A stretch of 10,711 bases of DNA, taken from Gammaproteobacteria bacterium (GTDB taxonomy: Bacteria > Pseudomonadota > Gammaproteobacteria > Immundisolibacterales > Immundisolibacteraceae). The stretch spans positions 1 to 10,711 of the forward strand of contig DQBD01000009.1 of assembly GCA_003526065.1 (NCBI GenBank). Direction: 5' to 3'. The notes beneath the pieces are model-generated. The model did not search any database, was not told the DNA's origin, and saw only the letters and a program-made list of their open reading frames with translations. Positions 1 to 5,893 of the stretch are shown piece after piece. A program made the position numbers and the translations under genes. Position 1 is the stretch's first letter; each line of letters opens with the position of its first letter.

Positions 1-450
1 GGCCTCGGTCTGCGCCGCGGTCATGGCTGGGGCCTGGGTGAAATCGGCTGTCCCATGGGCGACGCGCCGGTCGAGCACGCCGGGCAGCGGATGCGCCGCA
101 TGGACACTGCCCACATCGACGATGGTCAGTTCGGCGCCGAGCTGCCGCGCCAGAACGGCGATGGCCGCGCCGCCGCCCGCGAAGTTGGCAAGCATCTGGC
201 TGGTGACCACTTGCGGATAGGCCGAAACCCCGCGCTGCACAACCCCGTGGTCGCCTGCGAAAACGACGATATGCACCCGCGCCAGGGTGGGGGTGATCCG
301 CCCCTGCTGCGCCGCCAGGCGTGTCACCGCGCGCTCCAGCCGGCCGAGCGAGCCGGGCGGTTTCGTCAGGCTGTTCCAGCGGGCTGTTGCCGCTTCCCCT
401 GCTGCGGCATCCGGGGGGAGTGGCGCGAGCGTCCACCAGGGCAGCTTCAC
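1..450 (-). CDS. cobT: Nicotinate-nucleotide--dimethylbenzimidazole phosphoribosyltransferase CobT (3' part missing)
   Basis: CobT transfers phosphoribose from nicotinate mononucleotide to 5,6-dimethylbenzimidazole, giving alpha-ribazole phosphate for the lower ligand of cobalamin; it is cytoplasmic. The visible 150 residues are the N-terminal part of a family that is usually about 350 long, and the frame is open to the window edge. Recognisable family motifs are KPPGSLGRLE at residues 30-39, FAGDHGV at 64-70, and the VSAYPQVVTSQM stretch followed by a GGGAAI segment. The start chosen is a GTG whose last two bases are shared with the cobU stop (GTGA overlap), with an AAGGA ribosome-binding sequence 6 bases upstream inside cobU. 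The overlap indicates translational coupling with cobU. The C-terminal catalytic part lies outside the window, so its integrity cannot be judged. Identification is from remembered family motifs and is strong. Confidence 0.95.
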   Translation of the reverse strand, partial: MKLPWWTLAPLPPDAAAGEAATARWNSLTKPPGSLGRLERAVTRLAAQQGRITPTLARVHIVVFAGDHGVVQRGVSAYPQVVTSQMLANFAGGGAAIAVLARQLGAELTIVDVGSVHAAHPLPGVLDRRVAHGTADFTQAPAMTAAQTEA

Positions 451-971
451 GGCGTATCCTTCAGTATCAGCGGCAAGCCTGCGGCCAGGAGCGCCACGCG
501 CCCGCAGCGCGCTGCCACCGCCTGGTTCAGCCAACCCAGCTCGTCCGCGAAGCGGCGCGCCAAGGCGTTCATCGGAACCAGGCCCCAGCCCACCTCGTTG
601 CTCACCAGCAGGATGCGGCCAGGCAGTGTCGGCAGCTGTTCGAGCAGCGCCGCGCGCTCGGCGGTGAAGGCCGCTTCGCCCGCATGCAGGAGATTGGAGA
701 CCCACAGGCCCAGACAGTCGACCAGCAGGCAGCGATCCGGCGCCGCTACCGCTGCCAGCGTGGCGGCCAGTGCCGACTCGGCTTCATGGGTGACCCAATG
801 GCCTGGCCGGCGTGCGCGATGCGCCGCGATGCGGGCCGCCATTTCCGTATCTCCCGCCGCGGCCGTGGCAATGACATGCACCGCCAGCCCGCTGGCCCGG
901 GCCTGCGCCTCGGCGTAGGCGCTCTTGCCCGAACGCACGCCGCCGAGGATGAGTTCCGCGCGTTCGTTCAC
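447..971 (-). CDS. cobU: Bifunctional adenosylcobinamide kinase / adenosylcobinamide-phosphate guanylyltransferase CobU
   Basis: CobU phosphorylates adenosylcobinamide and then converts it to adenosylcobinamide-GDP, the activated intermediate that is later joined to alpha-ribazole. The 174-residue protein matches the usual family length of about 180. A P-loop GGVRSGKS lies at residues 10-17. His51 in the context RIAAHR aligns with the histidine that is guanylated in Salmonella CobU. The Walker-B-like LLVDCLGLWVSNLL (Asp85) and the LVSNEVGWGLVPMN segment are typical. I chose the GTG at 971 because an AAGGA sequence sits 8 bases upstream and the protein then begins directly before the first beta strand. 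The open frame continues to an ATG at 1103, but that would add 44 residues with no family counterpart and would start upstream of the putative promoter. Its stop overlaps the cobT start by four bases, so the two genes form an operon. Confidence 0.95.
   Translation of the reverse strand: MNERAELILGGVRSGKSAYAEAQARASGLAVHVIATAAAGDTEMAARIAAHRARRPGHWVTHEAESALAATLAAVAAPDRCLLVDCLGLWVSNLLHAGEAAFTAERAALLEQLPTLPGRILLVSNEVGWGLVPMNALARRFADELGWLNQAVAARCGRVALLAAGLPLILKDTP
457..461 (-). promoter_or_regulatory. Ribosome-binding site for cobT
   Basis: AAGGA on the minus strand, 6 bases before the GTG at 450 and inside the end of cobU. It supports choosing the GTG in the GTGA overlap as the cobT start. Confidence 0.6.
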
Positions 972-979
972 GGTCGATG

Positions 980-984
980 TCCTT
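980..984 (-). promoter_or_regulatory. Ribosome-binding site for cobU
   Basis: AAGGA on the minus strand, 8 bases upstream of the GTG at 971. It decides the cobU start in favour of GTG 971 over the distal in-frame ATG at 1103. Confidence 0.6.
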
Positions 985-1004
985 GTGATGGCAGGCGGGG
1001 TGGC

Positions 1005-1010
1005 AGTATA
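1005..1010 (-). promoter_or_regulatory. Possible -10 box of cobU-cobT promoter
   Basis: TATACT on the minus strand, five of six matches to the sigma70 -10 consensus. Transcription would start about 25 bases before the cobU GTG. No good -35 element is present at 16-18 bases, so this is a weak call. I found none of the conserved cobalamin riboswitch sequences between this box and cobU. Confidence 0.3.
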
Positions 1011-1123
1011 GCCAAGCCAGAAGATTGTGCGCGCAGTACCGCCCCGGATGACGGACCAGCGATTCCCACGCAGAACCTTGGGGCGGTCGTCACGTCCAAC
1101 CATTGCTGCTTTCGAGCGCGTCG

Positions 1124-1129
1124 TACAAT
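1124..1129 (+). promoter_or_regulatory. Possible -10 box for the lipoprotein gene at 1169
   Basis: TACAAT on the plus strand, five of six matches to the -10 consensus. A TTGCTG at 1103-1108 is the best -35 candidate but the spacer of 15 is short. The start of transcription would be near 1136, leaving about 33 untranslated bases before ATG 1169 and excluding the in-frame ATG at 1103. Confidence 0.3.
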
Positions 1130-1168
1130 GCTGATTTCTCCTTCACCGGACGCAGGCTGGATAACACA

Positions 1169-1777
1169 ATGGCGACTGGCAGGCCCATGAGCGCAATGGC
1201 GCTGGCCGTGTGCATGATTCTCAGTGGATGTGCGGGGCTCGGTCAGACGCCGGACCTCGATGATTATCCCGACGATGTGTACGGCCGGGGCGGTTGGATG
1301 GATCCGTATGATCCCTGGCGATACCCGTACACGCCGTATGGATGGGGTTACGACCGATTCGGTGGGTTCGGTTATTGGGGCTATCCCGGTTGGTGGGGGC
1401 CTCCGGTGTACTGGGTCGATGTCGACCGGGACGAGATCGAGCCGGAGCCGCCCCGGCGGAATGGATTGCGTCGCTATCAGGAACGGCTGCTGACGGGCCC
1501 TACCTGGCTCTCCCCAAAGAATCGCTGGGTTCCACGGCCGGATCGGTCTTCGCAGGCGCGTCCCGTGGATGTCCGGCCGGTTCGGCCCGCGCCTTTTCCA
1601 TCGGACCGGCGTACCGGTCCCGCCGAGCCACCGGCGCCGCCCCGTGTGCAACCGCTTTCTGTGCCACCACCACCGGTATTCCGAGCCCCTCGCGTCCATC
1701 TCCCTGAGCCACAGGCGCAACCGCCTGCGCCCCGGCCGCGCCGGCCATGGCGCCGCTCCAACGGTGCCGAGGACTGA
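1169..1777 (+). CDS. Aromatic- and proline-rich lipoprotein of unknown function
   Basis: I do not recognise a named family. The 202-residue product starts with a short signal peptide (Arg5, hydrophobic residues 9-18) and a lipobox Leu-Ser-Gly-Cys ending at Cys21. The residue after the cysteine is Ala, not Asp, so transport to the outer membrane is expected. Residues of roughly 35-85 are very rich in Tyr, Trp, Gly and Pro (segments such as GYWGYPGWWGPPVYW). The rest is rich in Pro and Arg and looks disordered and basic. I chose ATG 1169 because the alternative ATG at 1103 would put 22 residues in front of the signal peptide and lies upstream of the likely promoter. A start at 1187 would lose the only positive charge of the signal. 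The ribosome-binding site is weak. The gene is divergent from cobU and followed by a hairpin at 1784-1812. A structural or surface role is plausible but not shown. Confidence 0.75.
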   Translation: MATGRPMSAMALAVCMILSGCAGLGQTPDLDDYPDDVYGRGGWMDPYDPWRYPYTPYGWGYDRFGGFGYWGYPGWWGPPVYWVDVDRDEIEPEPPRRNGLRRYQERLLTGPTWLSPKNRWVPRPDRSSQARPVDVRPVRPAPFPSDRRTGPAEPPAPPRVQPLSVPPPPVFRAPRVHLPEPQAQPPAPRPRRPWRRSNGAED

Positions 1778-1783
1778 CGAAGG

Positions 1784-1812
1784 CCCGATCGGCAGCGCGC
1801 AGGCCGATCGGG
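1784..1812 (+). terminator. Perfect 10-bp hairpin after the lipoprotein gene, possible terminator
   Basis: CCCGATCGGC and GCCGATCGGG are perfect reverse complements separated by a 9-base loop, beginning 6 bases after the lipoprotein stop codon. Two G-T wobble pairs could extend the stem. Only TT follows on the plus strand, so it is not a canonical U-tract terminator. Each arm also contains the self-palindrome CCGATCGG, so it may equally be a repeat-type element or protein-binding site. Confidence 0.4.
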
Positions 1813-1850
1813 TTGAGCAGTGCGCGGATGGCCTCGACAAGCGGGGACTT

Positions 1851-1859
1851 TGGTATGCT
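1851..1859 (+). promoter_or_regulatory. Possible extended -10 promoter of the Sel1-repeat gene
   Basis: TGG followed by TATGCT has the TGn extension plus four of six -10 matches. TCGACA at 1834-1839 resembles a -35 element but the spacer of 14 is too short. It would give a leader of about 80 bases before ATG 1948. Low confidence. Confidence 0.25.
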
Positions 1860-1947
1860 CTGCGCTGATGGCACAGGTGTCGCTCGGGCATTCTCCGGCC
1901 TGAATTTCCTCTTGACTCGAACGTGTTCCCATTCACAGGCATGACCC

Positions 1948-3189
1948 ATGACCCGGTCTCGATTTGGCTTCTTGAGTGTGGTTTTGATGTGGTCGTCGGC
2001 AAACGGTCTGGCGCTGGCCGACGCGTCGGCCCCCGCTGCCGGGGCGTCTTTGCCCGCGGCGAGTGCGGCTGCCACGGATCTCGCCCAGCAGGCTGAAGCG
2101 GGCGAGATCCAGGCACAGCTTGCGCTGGCCGAGCGTCTGGCCGGCGAGAACCGCTGGGAGGAGGCGGTGCGTTGGTATCGGGCTGCCGCAGAGCAGGGCA
2201 GCACGCAGGCCCAGCTGCAACTGGGCGATGCGATGCTGGCCGGGCGCGGCACCGTGCGGGATGAAGCGCGCGCCGTGCAGTGGTATCGCCAGGCGGCAGA
2301 CCAGGGTTTGGCAACAGCGCAGGTTCGATTGGGGGAGGCTTATCTTTCCGGGGTTGGCCTGGCCCGCGACCCGATCCGAGCGGTCCAGTGGTTCACGCAG
2401 GCGGCCGAACAGGGCGAGCCGGTGGGGCAATTGCGATTGGCGCTGGCGTATGACACGGGGCAGGGCGTGGCGCGCGATGCGGCACGCGCGGTGCAATGGT
2501 TCACCCGGGCTGCTGAACAAGGCCACCCGCTGGCGCAATCCGCCTTGGGCGATGCGTATTGGCAAGGCGAGGGGGTGGCCCGCGACCCGGCGCAAGCCGT
2601 GCGCTGGTTCACTCAGGCTGCCGAGCAGGGGGACACGGAGGCACAGTTCCGACTCGGCCAGGCCTTGTTCCAGGGGGTCGGCGTGGCGCGTGATCCCGCG
2701 CTGGCGATCCAGTGGTGGCGCCGTGCCGCTGAGGCGGATCACCGCGAGGCGGCCTTTGAACTGGCCCAGACACTGGCTCGGGGTGAGGGCGTGCCGGTGG
2801 ACAAGGTGGCCGCCGCGCGTTGGTACACCAAAGCCGCATTGCAGGGGGAGGTGCGGGCTCAGACTGCGCTGGGCATCGCCTACGTGGCGGGCGATGGAGT
2901 GCCGAAAAGCTTTGGTGAAGCGTTCACATGGCTATCCCGAGCAGCTGAATTGGGCGACGTCCGCGCGCAGCTGCTGCTGGGTCAACTCTACTATCGCGGA
3001 TTGGGGGTGCCACAGAACTTCGAGCAGGCCTATATCTGGGTGGATGTCGCCGCTTCACGCTATACCGGCGACGGGCGTCTCGAAGTGGTTCGGCTACGCG
3101 ATGCCCTGGCACGGCTGTTGAGTACCGAACAACTCATTCGTGCTCAGGGCCGCGCCCTGGAACTGGTGCGCAGCCACAACTGGCGCTAG
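1948..3189 (+). CDS. Exported Sel1-repeat (TPR-like) protein
   Basis: The 413-residue product opens with a signal peptide (basic Arg3 and Arg5, hydrophobic core 7-24, likely cleavage after Ala24 or Ala26) and an Ala/Ser-rich linker to about residue 48. Nine consecutive 36-residue Sel1-like repeats follow at residues 49-372. The typical unit reads AQ..LG.AY..G.GVARD...AVQWF..AAEQG. The first repeat lacks the Gly-x-Gly-Val turn and is degenerate; the last two diverge. A 41-residue helical tail ends the protein. Sel1 repeats form alpha-helical superhelices that act as protein-binding scaffolds; the partner here is unknown and no enzymatic motif is seen. The start is supported by AGG 8 bases upstream and by the signal peptide immediately after it. 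The product is expected in the periplasm. It converges on the TraT-like gene with four bases between stop codons. Confidence 0.9.
   Translation: MTRSRFGFLSVVLMWSSANGLALADASAPAAGASLPAASAAATDLAQQAEAGEIQAQLALAERLAGENRWEEAVRWYRAAAEQGSTQAQLQLGDAMLAGRGTVRDEARAVQWYRQAADQGLATAQVRLGEAYLSGVGLARDPIRAVQWFTQAAEQGEPVGQLRLALAYDTGQGVARDAARAVQWFTRAAEQGHPLAQSALGDAYWQGEGVARDPAQAVRWFTQAAEQGDTEAQFRLGQALFQGVGVARDPALAIQWWRRAAEADHREAAFELAQTLARGEGVPVDKVAAARWYTKAALQGEVRAQTALGIAYVAGDGVPKSFGEAFTWLSRAAELGDVRAQLLLGQLYYRGLGVPQNFEQAYIWVDVAASRYTGDGRLEVVRLRDALARLLSTEQLIRAQGRALELVRSHNWR
2092..3063 (+). repeat. Nine tandem 108-base Sel1 repeat units
   Basis: The coding region for residues 49-372 is built of nine in-frame units of exactly 36 codons with no length variation. 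Units 3 to 6 are most alike (shared GVARDP, AVQWF and QAAEQG blocks); unit 1 and units 7-9 are more diverged. This suggests recent duplication in the middle of the array. Confidence 0.85.
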
Positions 3190-3193
3190 GTCA

Positions 3194-4141
3194 TCAACTG
3201 CGCCCCGGGGTCGTGGGCGCCGCGCTTCCGGGCAGACGGTTCAGATCCCAGAAGATACCGCTGATTTCCCGGGCCATCGCCTGAAACAGCAGCGGCTCGG
3301 CTTCCTTGAAGGTGAGCCGCAGCTTGCTCGCGAATCCCACCACCTGACTGTTGTACAGATCCCAACTGTCGGGTGAGGCGGGGGTGTGCCGGTCGATGAG
3401 CGGTGCCGATTCGATGTGGGTTTCGCTCAGGCCCAGTACCGTGTTGAGGTCCCGGAAGGCGCGATCGGCGGCAAGCCGATAGGCCTCGGCGGGTGGCAAC
3501 GGCGGCGGAACCGCGGGCTGGCGCTCCCGGATCTGCAGATCGACGACCAGCTCATAGGTGTTGGTCTCGAAGTAATGCCCGGTCACGGCGCCGGTGACCG
3601 TTCCGACCAAGCCGCCGATCCCGGCGTTCTGGATCACCTCGTTGCGCCGTCCGACCGTAGCGGCGACCGCGGCCCCGCCGACGCCGGTGGCCAGCGCGGT
3701 AACGGTGGACAGGTCACGTACTTCCTTGCCGACGTACAACACGTTGTAGAGCAGCATGTAATGCGCGTCGGCGGGGTTGTTGGTCAAGCGGTAGCCACGC
3801 TCGGCCAGGCGCTGCAACAGCAGCGGATGCAGCCGGTCATTGGCGGACTGGATCGTGGAGGTGTTGGTCCCGACCACGTAGACGCGCCGCTGCGTCTCTG
3901 GGACGGGCGGGGCGACCGGTGGAATGAAGACGTTCGATGACATCCGCACTTCCAGGTTGACGCCTTCGACGGTCAAGCCGCTGGGGTCATCCTTTTTCGC
4001 GTTGCGTGTACAGCCGGCCACCGAAAGGGCGAGGACGATCAGGAGGATCGAATAACGCCATCGCGCACGGGGGGTGCGCGCTTGCGGGCGGCGAAATGAA
4101 CCGGGGGTTACGCGGGGGATGATGTCGTTTTCGACCGGCAT
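3194..4141 (-). CDS. TraT-family outer-membrane lipoprotein (complement-resistance/surface-exclusion type)
   Basis: The family matches TraT, the F-plasmid surface lipoprotein for entry exclusion and serum resistance. Shared features are NLEVRMSSNVFIPP near residues 62-75, the YVVGTNTS segment, the AERGYRL..NPADAHYML region, a glycine-rich hydrophobic pair at about 147-163 and 172-190, VVDLQIRER around 199-207, and the C-terminal KLRLTFKEAEPLL block. A hydrophobic stretch at 31-43 ends in the lipobox Val-Ala-Gly-Cys44, after an unusually long Arg-rich N-terminus. With 315 residues it exceeds plasmid TraT (about 240), owing to this N-terminus and an insertion at about 208-250. ATG 4141 was chosen because a -35/-10 pair at 4179-4206 would start transcription just before it; frames from 4183 or 4279 are longer but then begin at or upstream of the promoter. 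No conjugation genes are nearby, so the role is probably not surface exclusion. Confidence 0.85.
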   Translation of the reverse strand: MPVENDIIPRVTPGSFRRPQARTPRARWRYSILLIVLALSVAGCTRNAKKDDPSGLTVEGVNLEVRMSSNVFIPPVAPPVPETQRRVYVVGTNTSTIQSANDRLHPLLLQRLAERGYRLTNNPADAHYMLLYNVLYVGKEVRDLSTVTALATGVGGAAVAATVGRRNEVIQNAGIGGLVGTVTGAVTGHYFETNTYELVVDLQIRERQPAVPPPLPPAEAYRLAADRAFRDLNTVLGLSETHIESAPLIDRHTPASPDSWDLYNSQVVGFASKLRLTFKEAEPLLFQAMAREISGIFWDLNRLPGSAAPTTPGRS

Positions 4142-4178
4142 GGCATGGTTCACGGCAGTGGCAGGACCAGGTTCGGCT

Positions 4179-4206
4179 ATCATACATTGGACGCGGAGCG
4201 AGCCAA
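4179..4206 (-). promoter_or_regulatory. Sigma70-type promoter of the TraT-like gene
   Basis: On the minus strand TTGGCT (4201-4206) and TATGAT (4179-4184) are separated by 16 bases; they match consensus at four and five of six positions. Transcription would begin near 4172, giving about 30 untranslated bases before ATG 4141. The -10 box overlaps the in-frame ATG at 4183, which argues against that upstream start. This is the best promoter in the window. Confidence 0.5.
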
Positions 4207-4256
4207 GGGGTTGCCTCGCGGTCGACTTGAGCCCACGGCCGTCTTGAGAACTAAGC

Positions 4257-4262
4257 GAGGGA
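4257..4262 (+). promoter_or_regulatory. Strong ribosome-binding site of the 60-residue membrane protein
   Basis: GAGGGA with a 7-base spacer to ATG 4270. It is the strongest Shine-Dalgarno sequence in the window and supports this short frame as a real gene. Confidence 0.7.
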
Positions 4263-4269
4263 ACGCACC

Positions 4270-4452
4270 ATGCAGGCATGGTTGCCGGTGACCGTGATGA
4301 TCATTTTGCTGCTGGGCGTGCTCATCCTGTTTGACATGCGTTCGGCCGATACCGAGGACGGTTCGGACGAGGATTTCGAAGAGGACGATAGCGGGCTGGA
4401 AAGCAGCTGGGATGCGTTTTTCCGCCAGCAGGACGAGCGCCGCAAGCGCTGA
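4270..4452 (+). CDS. Small single-span membrane protein with acidic tail, function unknown
   Basis: I do not recognise this 60-residue protein. Residues 4-21 form one hydrophobic segment (LPVTVMIILLLGVLILF) that could be a membrane anchor. Residues 26-45 are strongly acidic (Asp/Glu in about half of positions), and the C-terminus is basic (DERRKR). Such a layout fits a small anchored regulator or an accessory subunit, but no motif shows which. It is supported as a gene by its strong ribosome-binding site, a hydrophobic pattern that makes sense, and tight packing: its stop lies 6 bases from the stop of the convergent RNase gene. It is divergent from the TraT-like gene, sharing a region of about 130 bases. 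No clear plus-strand promoter was found. Topology cannot be decided from charge alone. Confidence 0.7.
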   Translation: MQAWLPVTVMIILLLGVLILFDMRSADTEDGSDEDFEEDDSGLESSWDAFFRQQDERRKR

Positions 4453-4462
4453 GGCGCCTCAG
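4449..4462. repeat. 14-bp perfect palindrome containing both convergent stop codons
   Basis: CTGAGGCGCCTCAG reads the same on both strands. It contains the TGA stop of the small membrane protein gene (4450-4452) and the TGA stop of the RNase gene (4461-4459 on the minus strand). A neighbouring stem AGCGC/GCGCT (4436-4450) overlaps its left end. There is no T-tract on either side, so termination is uncertain. Confidence 0.5.
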
Positions 4463-5820
4463 TCATCCGGCAGTCGGTAGCGATCCCCTTCGGCCGGACG
4501 CAGCACCGGCCAGCCGAGCGACTCCTCGATGTGCGCGGCCATCGCCGCGCGGGCATGGGTTTCGCCGTGGGTCACGAACACCCGCGTGGGTGGTTTGGAC
4601 ATTCTGCCAAGCCAATCGGTCATCTGAACATGATCGGCGTGCGCCGAGAGGCAGTGCAGTTGCCGGACCTTGGCGCGGATGGGAACCATGTGACCGTGGA
4701 TCTTCACCGCGTCTGCGCCGTTCACGATGGCATCGCCACGGGTACCGGGTGCCTGGAAGCCGGTGAAGAGCAGCGTGTTGCACGTTTCGCGCGCAAACAC
4801 CTTGAGGTGATGCAGCACCCGTCCGCCGGTCGCCATGCCGCTGGCCGACAGAATGATCATCGGGCCGACCTTTCCGGCGAGCGCCATCGATTCTTCGGGC
4901 CCTTCCACGAACGTCGCGATCTCGCCGAGGGCGCGGGTCTGGGCCGCATCCAGGCGATGGGTCTCGGGATAGGCCTGGAACACGGCCGTGGCCCGGGTTG
5001 CCATGGGACTGTCGACATAGATCGGCAGCGCCGGGATGGCTTTGGTCCGGCGCAGTTCGTGGAGCAGGTGCAGGAGAGCCTGTGCCCGGCCCACTGCAAA
5101 CGCGGGAATCAGCAGCACGCCTCCGGCCCGGGCGACGTCATCGACCACTGCGGCGAGGGCCTGCTGCGGATCTTCATCGGGATGACGTCGATCCCCGTAG
5201 GTCGATTCCACCACCAGATCGTCGGTGGGTTCGAGCACCTCCGGCGGCGCCATCAGAGGATCGTCCGGCCGGCCCACATCGCCGCTGAACGTCACGGTGT
5301 GGCCATCACAGGTGACGCGCACCGCGCAGGCGCCAAGCAGGTGGCCGACGGGAGTCAGACGGACTTCGAACGGTCCGATGCGATGGGTCTTCCCTGTTGC
5401 AAGCGGCTTGAACCGCTCCAGACAGTTCATCGCATCGGCCCGGGTGAACAGGGGTTCGGCCGGGTGATGGCGGCTGTAGCCGAGGCGGTTGGCCAGACGG
5501 GCCTCTTCTTCCTGCAGATAGCCCGCATCGGGGAGCAGAATGCCACACAACGCGGCGGTGGCCGCCGAACAATGAATCGGACCCCGGTATCCCTGGCGGT
5601 GCAGCAGGGGCAGATAGCCGCTGTGATCGAGATGAGCATGGGTCAGAACGATGGCATCGAGGCCACCGAGCGTCGCGGACAGCGATTCCCAGTTGCGCCG
5701 GCGCAGCGACTTGACCCCCTGGAATAACCCGCAATCCACCAGCAGTCGATGCTTGCCGCTTTCCAGGAGATATTTCGAGCCGGTCACGGTTTCCGTGCCG
5801 CCCAGGAAGGTCAGTCGCAT
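4459..5820 (-). CDS. Beta-CASP metallo-beta-lactamase RNA-processing nuclease
   Basis: This 453-residue protein belongs to the metallo-beta-lactamase/beta-CASP/RMMBL RNases (the CPSF-like group that includes Thermus TTHA0252), which cleave RNA using two zinc ions in the cytoplasm. Metal-site motifs are all present: Asp29, HAHLDH at 61-66, His160 in GHLLGA and Asp181 in FSGDVGR. Beta-CASP markers follow: Glu205 in ESTYGD, PAFAVGRAQ, SGMATGGRVLHHLK, GHMVPIRA and SAHADH, the last two in the C-terminal RMMBL domain. The length is normal. I chose ATG 5820 since GGAG lies 6 bases upstream; ATG 5832 is in frame and adds four residues but lacks a good ribosome-binding site. ldhA lies 73 bases upstream on the same strand with no clear terminator between, so co-transcription is possible. 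The substrate cannot be told from sequence. Confidence 0.93.
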   Translation of the reverse strand: MRLTFLGGTETVTGSKYLLESGKHRLLVDCGLFQGVKSLRRRNWESLSATLGGLDAIVLTHAHLDHSGYLPLLHRQGYRGPIHCSAATAALCGILLPDAGYLQEEEARLANRLGYSRHHPAEPLFTRADAMNCLERFKPLATGKTHRIGPFEVRLTPVGHLLGACAVRVTCDGHTVTFSGDVGRPDDPLMAPPEVLEPTDDLVVESTYGDRRHPDEDPQQALAAVVDDVARAGGVLLIPAFAVGRAQALLHLLHELRRTKAIPALPIYVDSPMATRATAVFQAYPETHRLDAAQTRALGEIATFVEGPEESMALAGKVGPMIILSASGMATGGRVLHHLKVFARETCNTLLFTGFQAPGTRGDAIVNGADAVKIHGHMVPIRAKVRQLHCLSAHADHVQMTDWLGRMSKPPTRVFVTHGETHARAAMAAHIEESLGWPVLRPAEGDRYRLPDD

Positions 5821-5826
5821 GCGGGT

Positions 5827-5830
5827 CTCC
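5827..5830 (-). promoter_or_regulatory. Ribosome-binding site of the RNase gene
   Basis: GGAG on the minus strand, 6 bases before ATG 5820. It overlaps the first codons of the alternative start at 5832, which therefore is less likely. Confidence 0.55.
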
Positions 5831-5838
5831 ATCGCCGT

Positions 5839-5873
5839 GCCGGTATCGGCCGTCGTGGGGGCATGCTACCGGC
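5839..5873. repeat. Inverted repeat between ldhA and the RNase gene
   Basis: GCCGGTA and TACCGGC are perfect 7-base arms separated by 21 bases, inside the 73-base gap between the two minus-strand genes. No T-run follows on either strand. It could be an operator or a transcript hairpin, or chance in G+C-rich DNA. Confidence 0.3.
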
Positions 5874-5893
5874 TGGGCGGCCGCAAGGAAACG

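Noticed and set aside
972..1168. Cobalamin riboswitch upstream of cobU
   Set aside because: The minus-strand leader lacks the conserved B12-box and core sequences, and the distance from the likely transcription start to the GTG is only about 25 bases, far shorter than this riboswitch class.
968..2314. Long minus-strand open frame of 448 codons opposite the lipoprotein and Sel1 genes
   Set aside because: Rich in Arg, Pro and Ala with no domain; it overlaps two genes with signal peptides and repeats on the plus strand, so it is a shadow frame of G+C-rich DNA.
3200..3220. GCGCCC/GGGCGC stem as a terminator of the Sel1 gene
   Set aside because: It lies within the last codons of the TraT-like gene, is short and has no T-tract; kept only as part of the convergent-junction observation.
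4531..5727. 398-codon plus-strand frame opposite the RNase gene
   Set aside because: It mirrors the coding strand of a protein with every catalytic motif of the beta-CASP family and has no features of its own.
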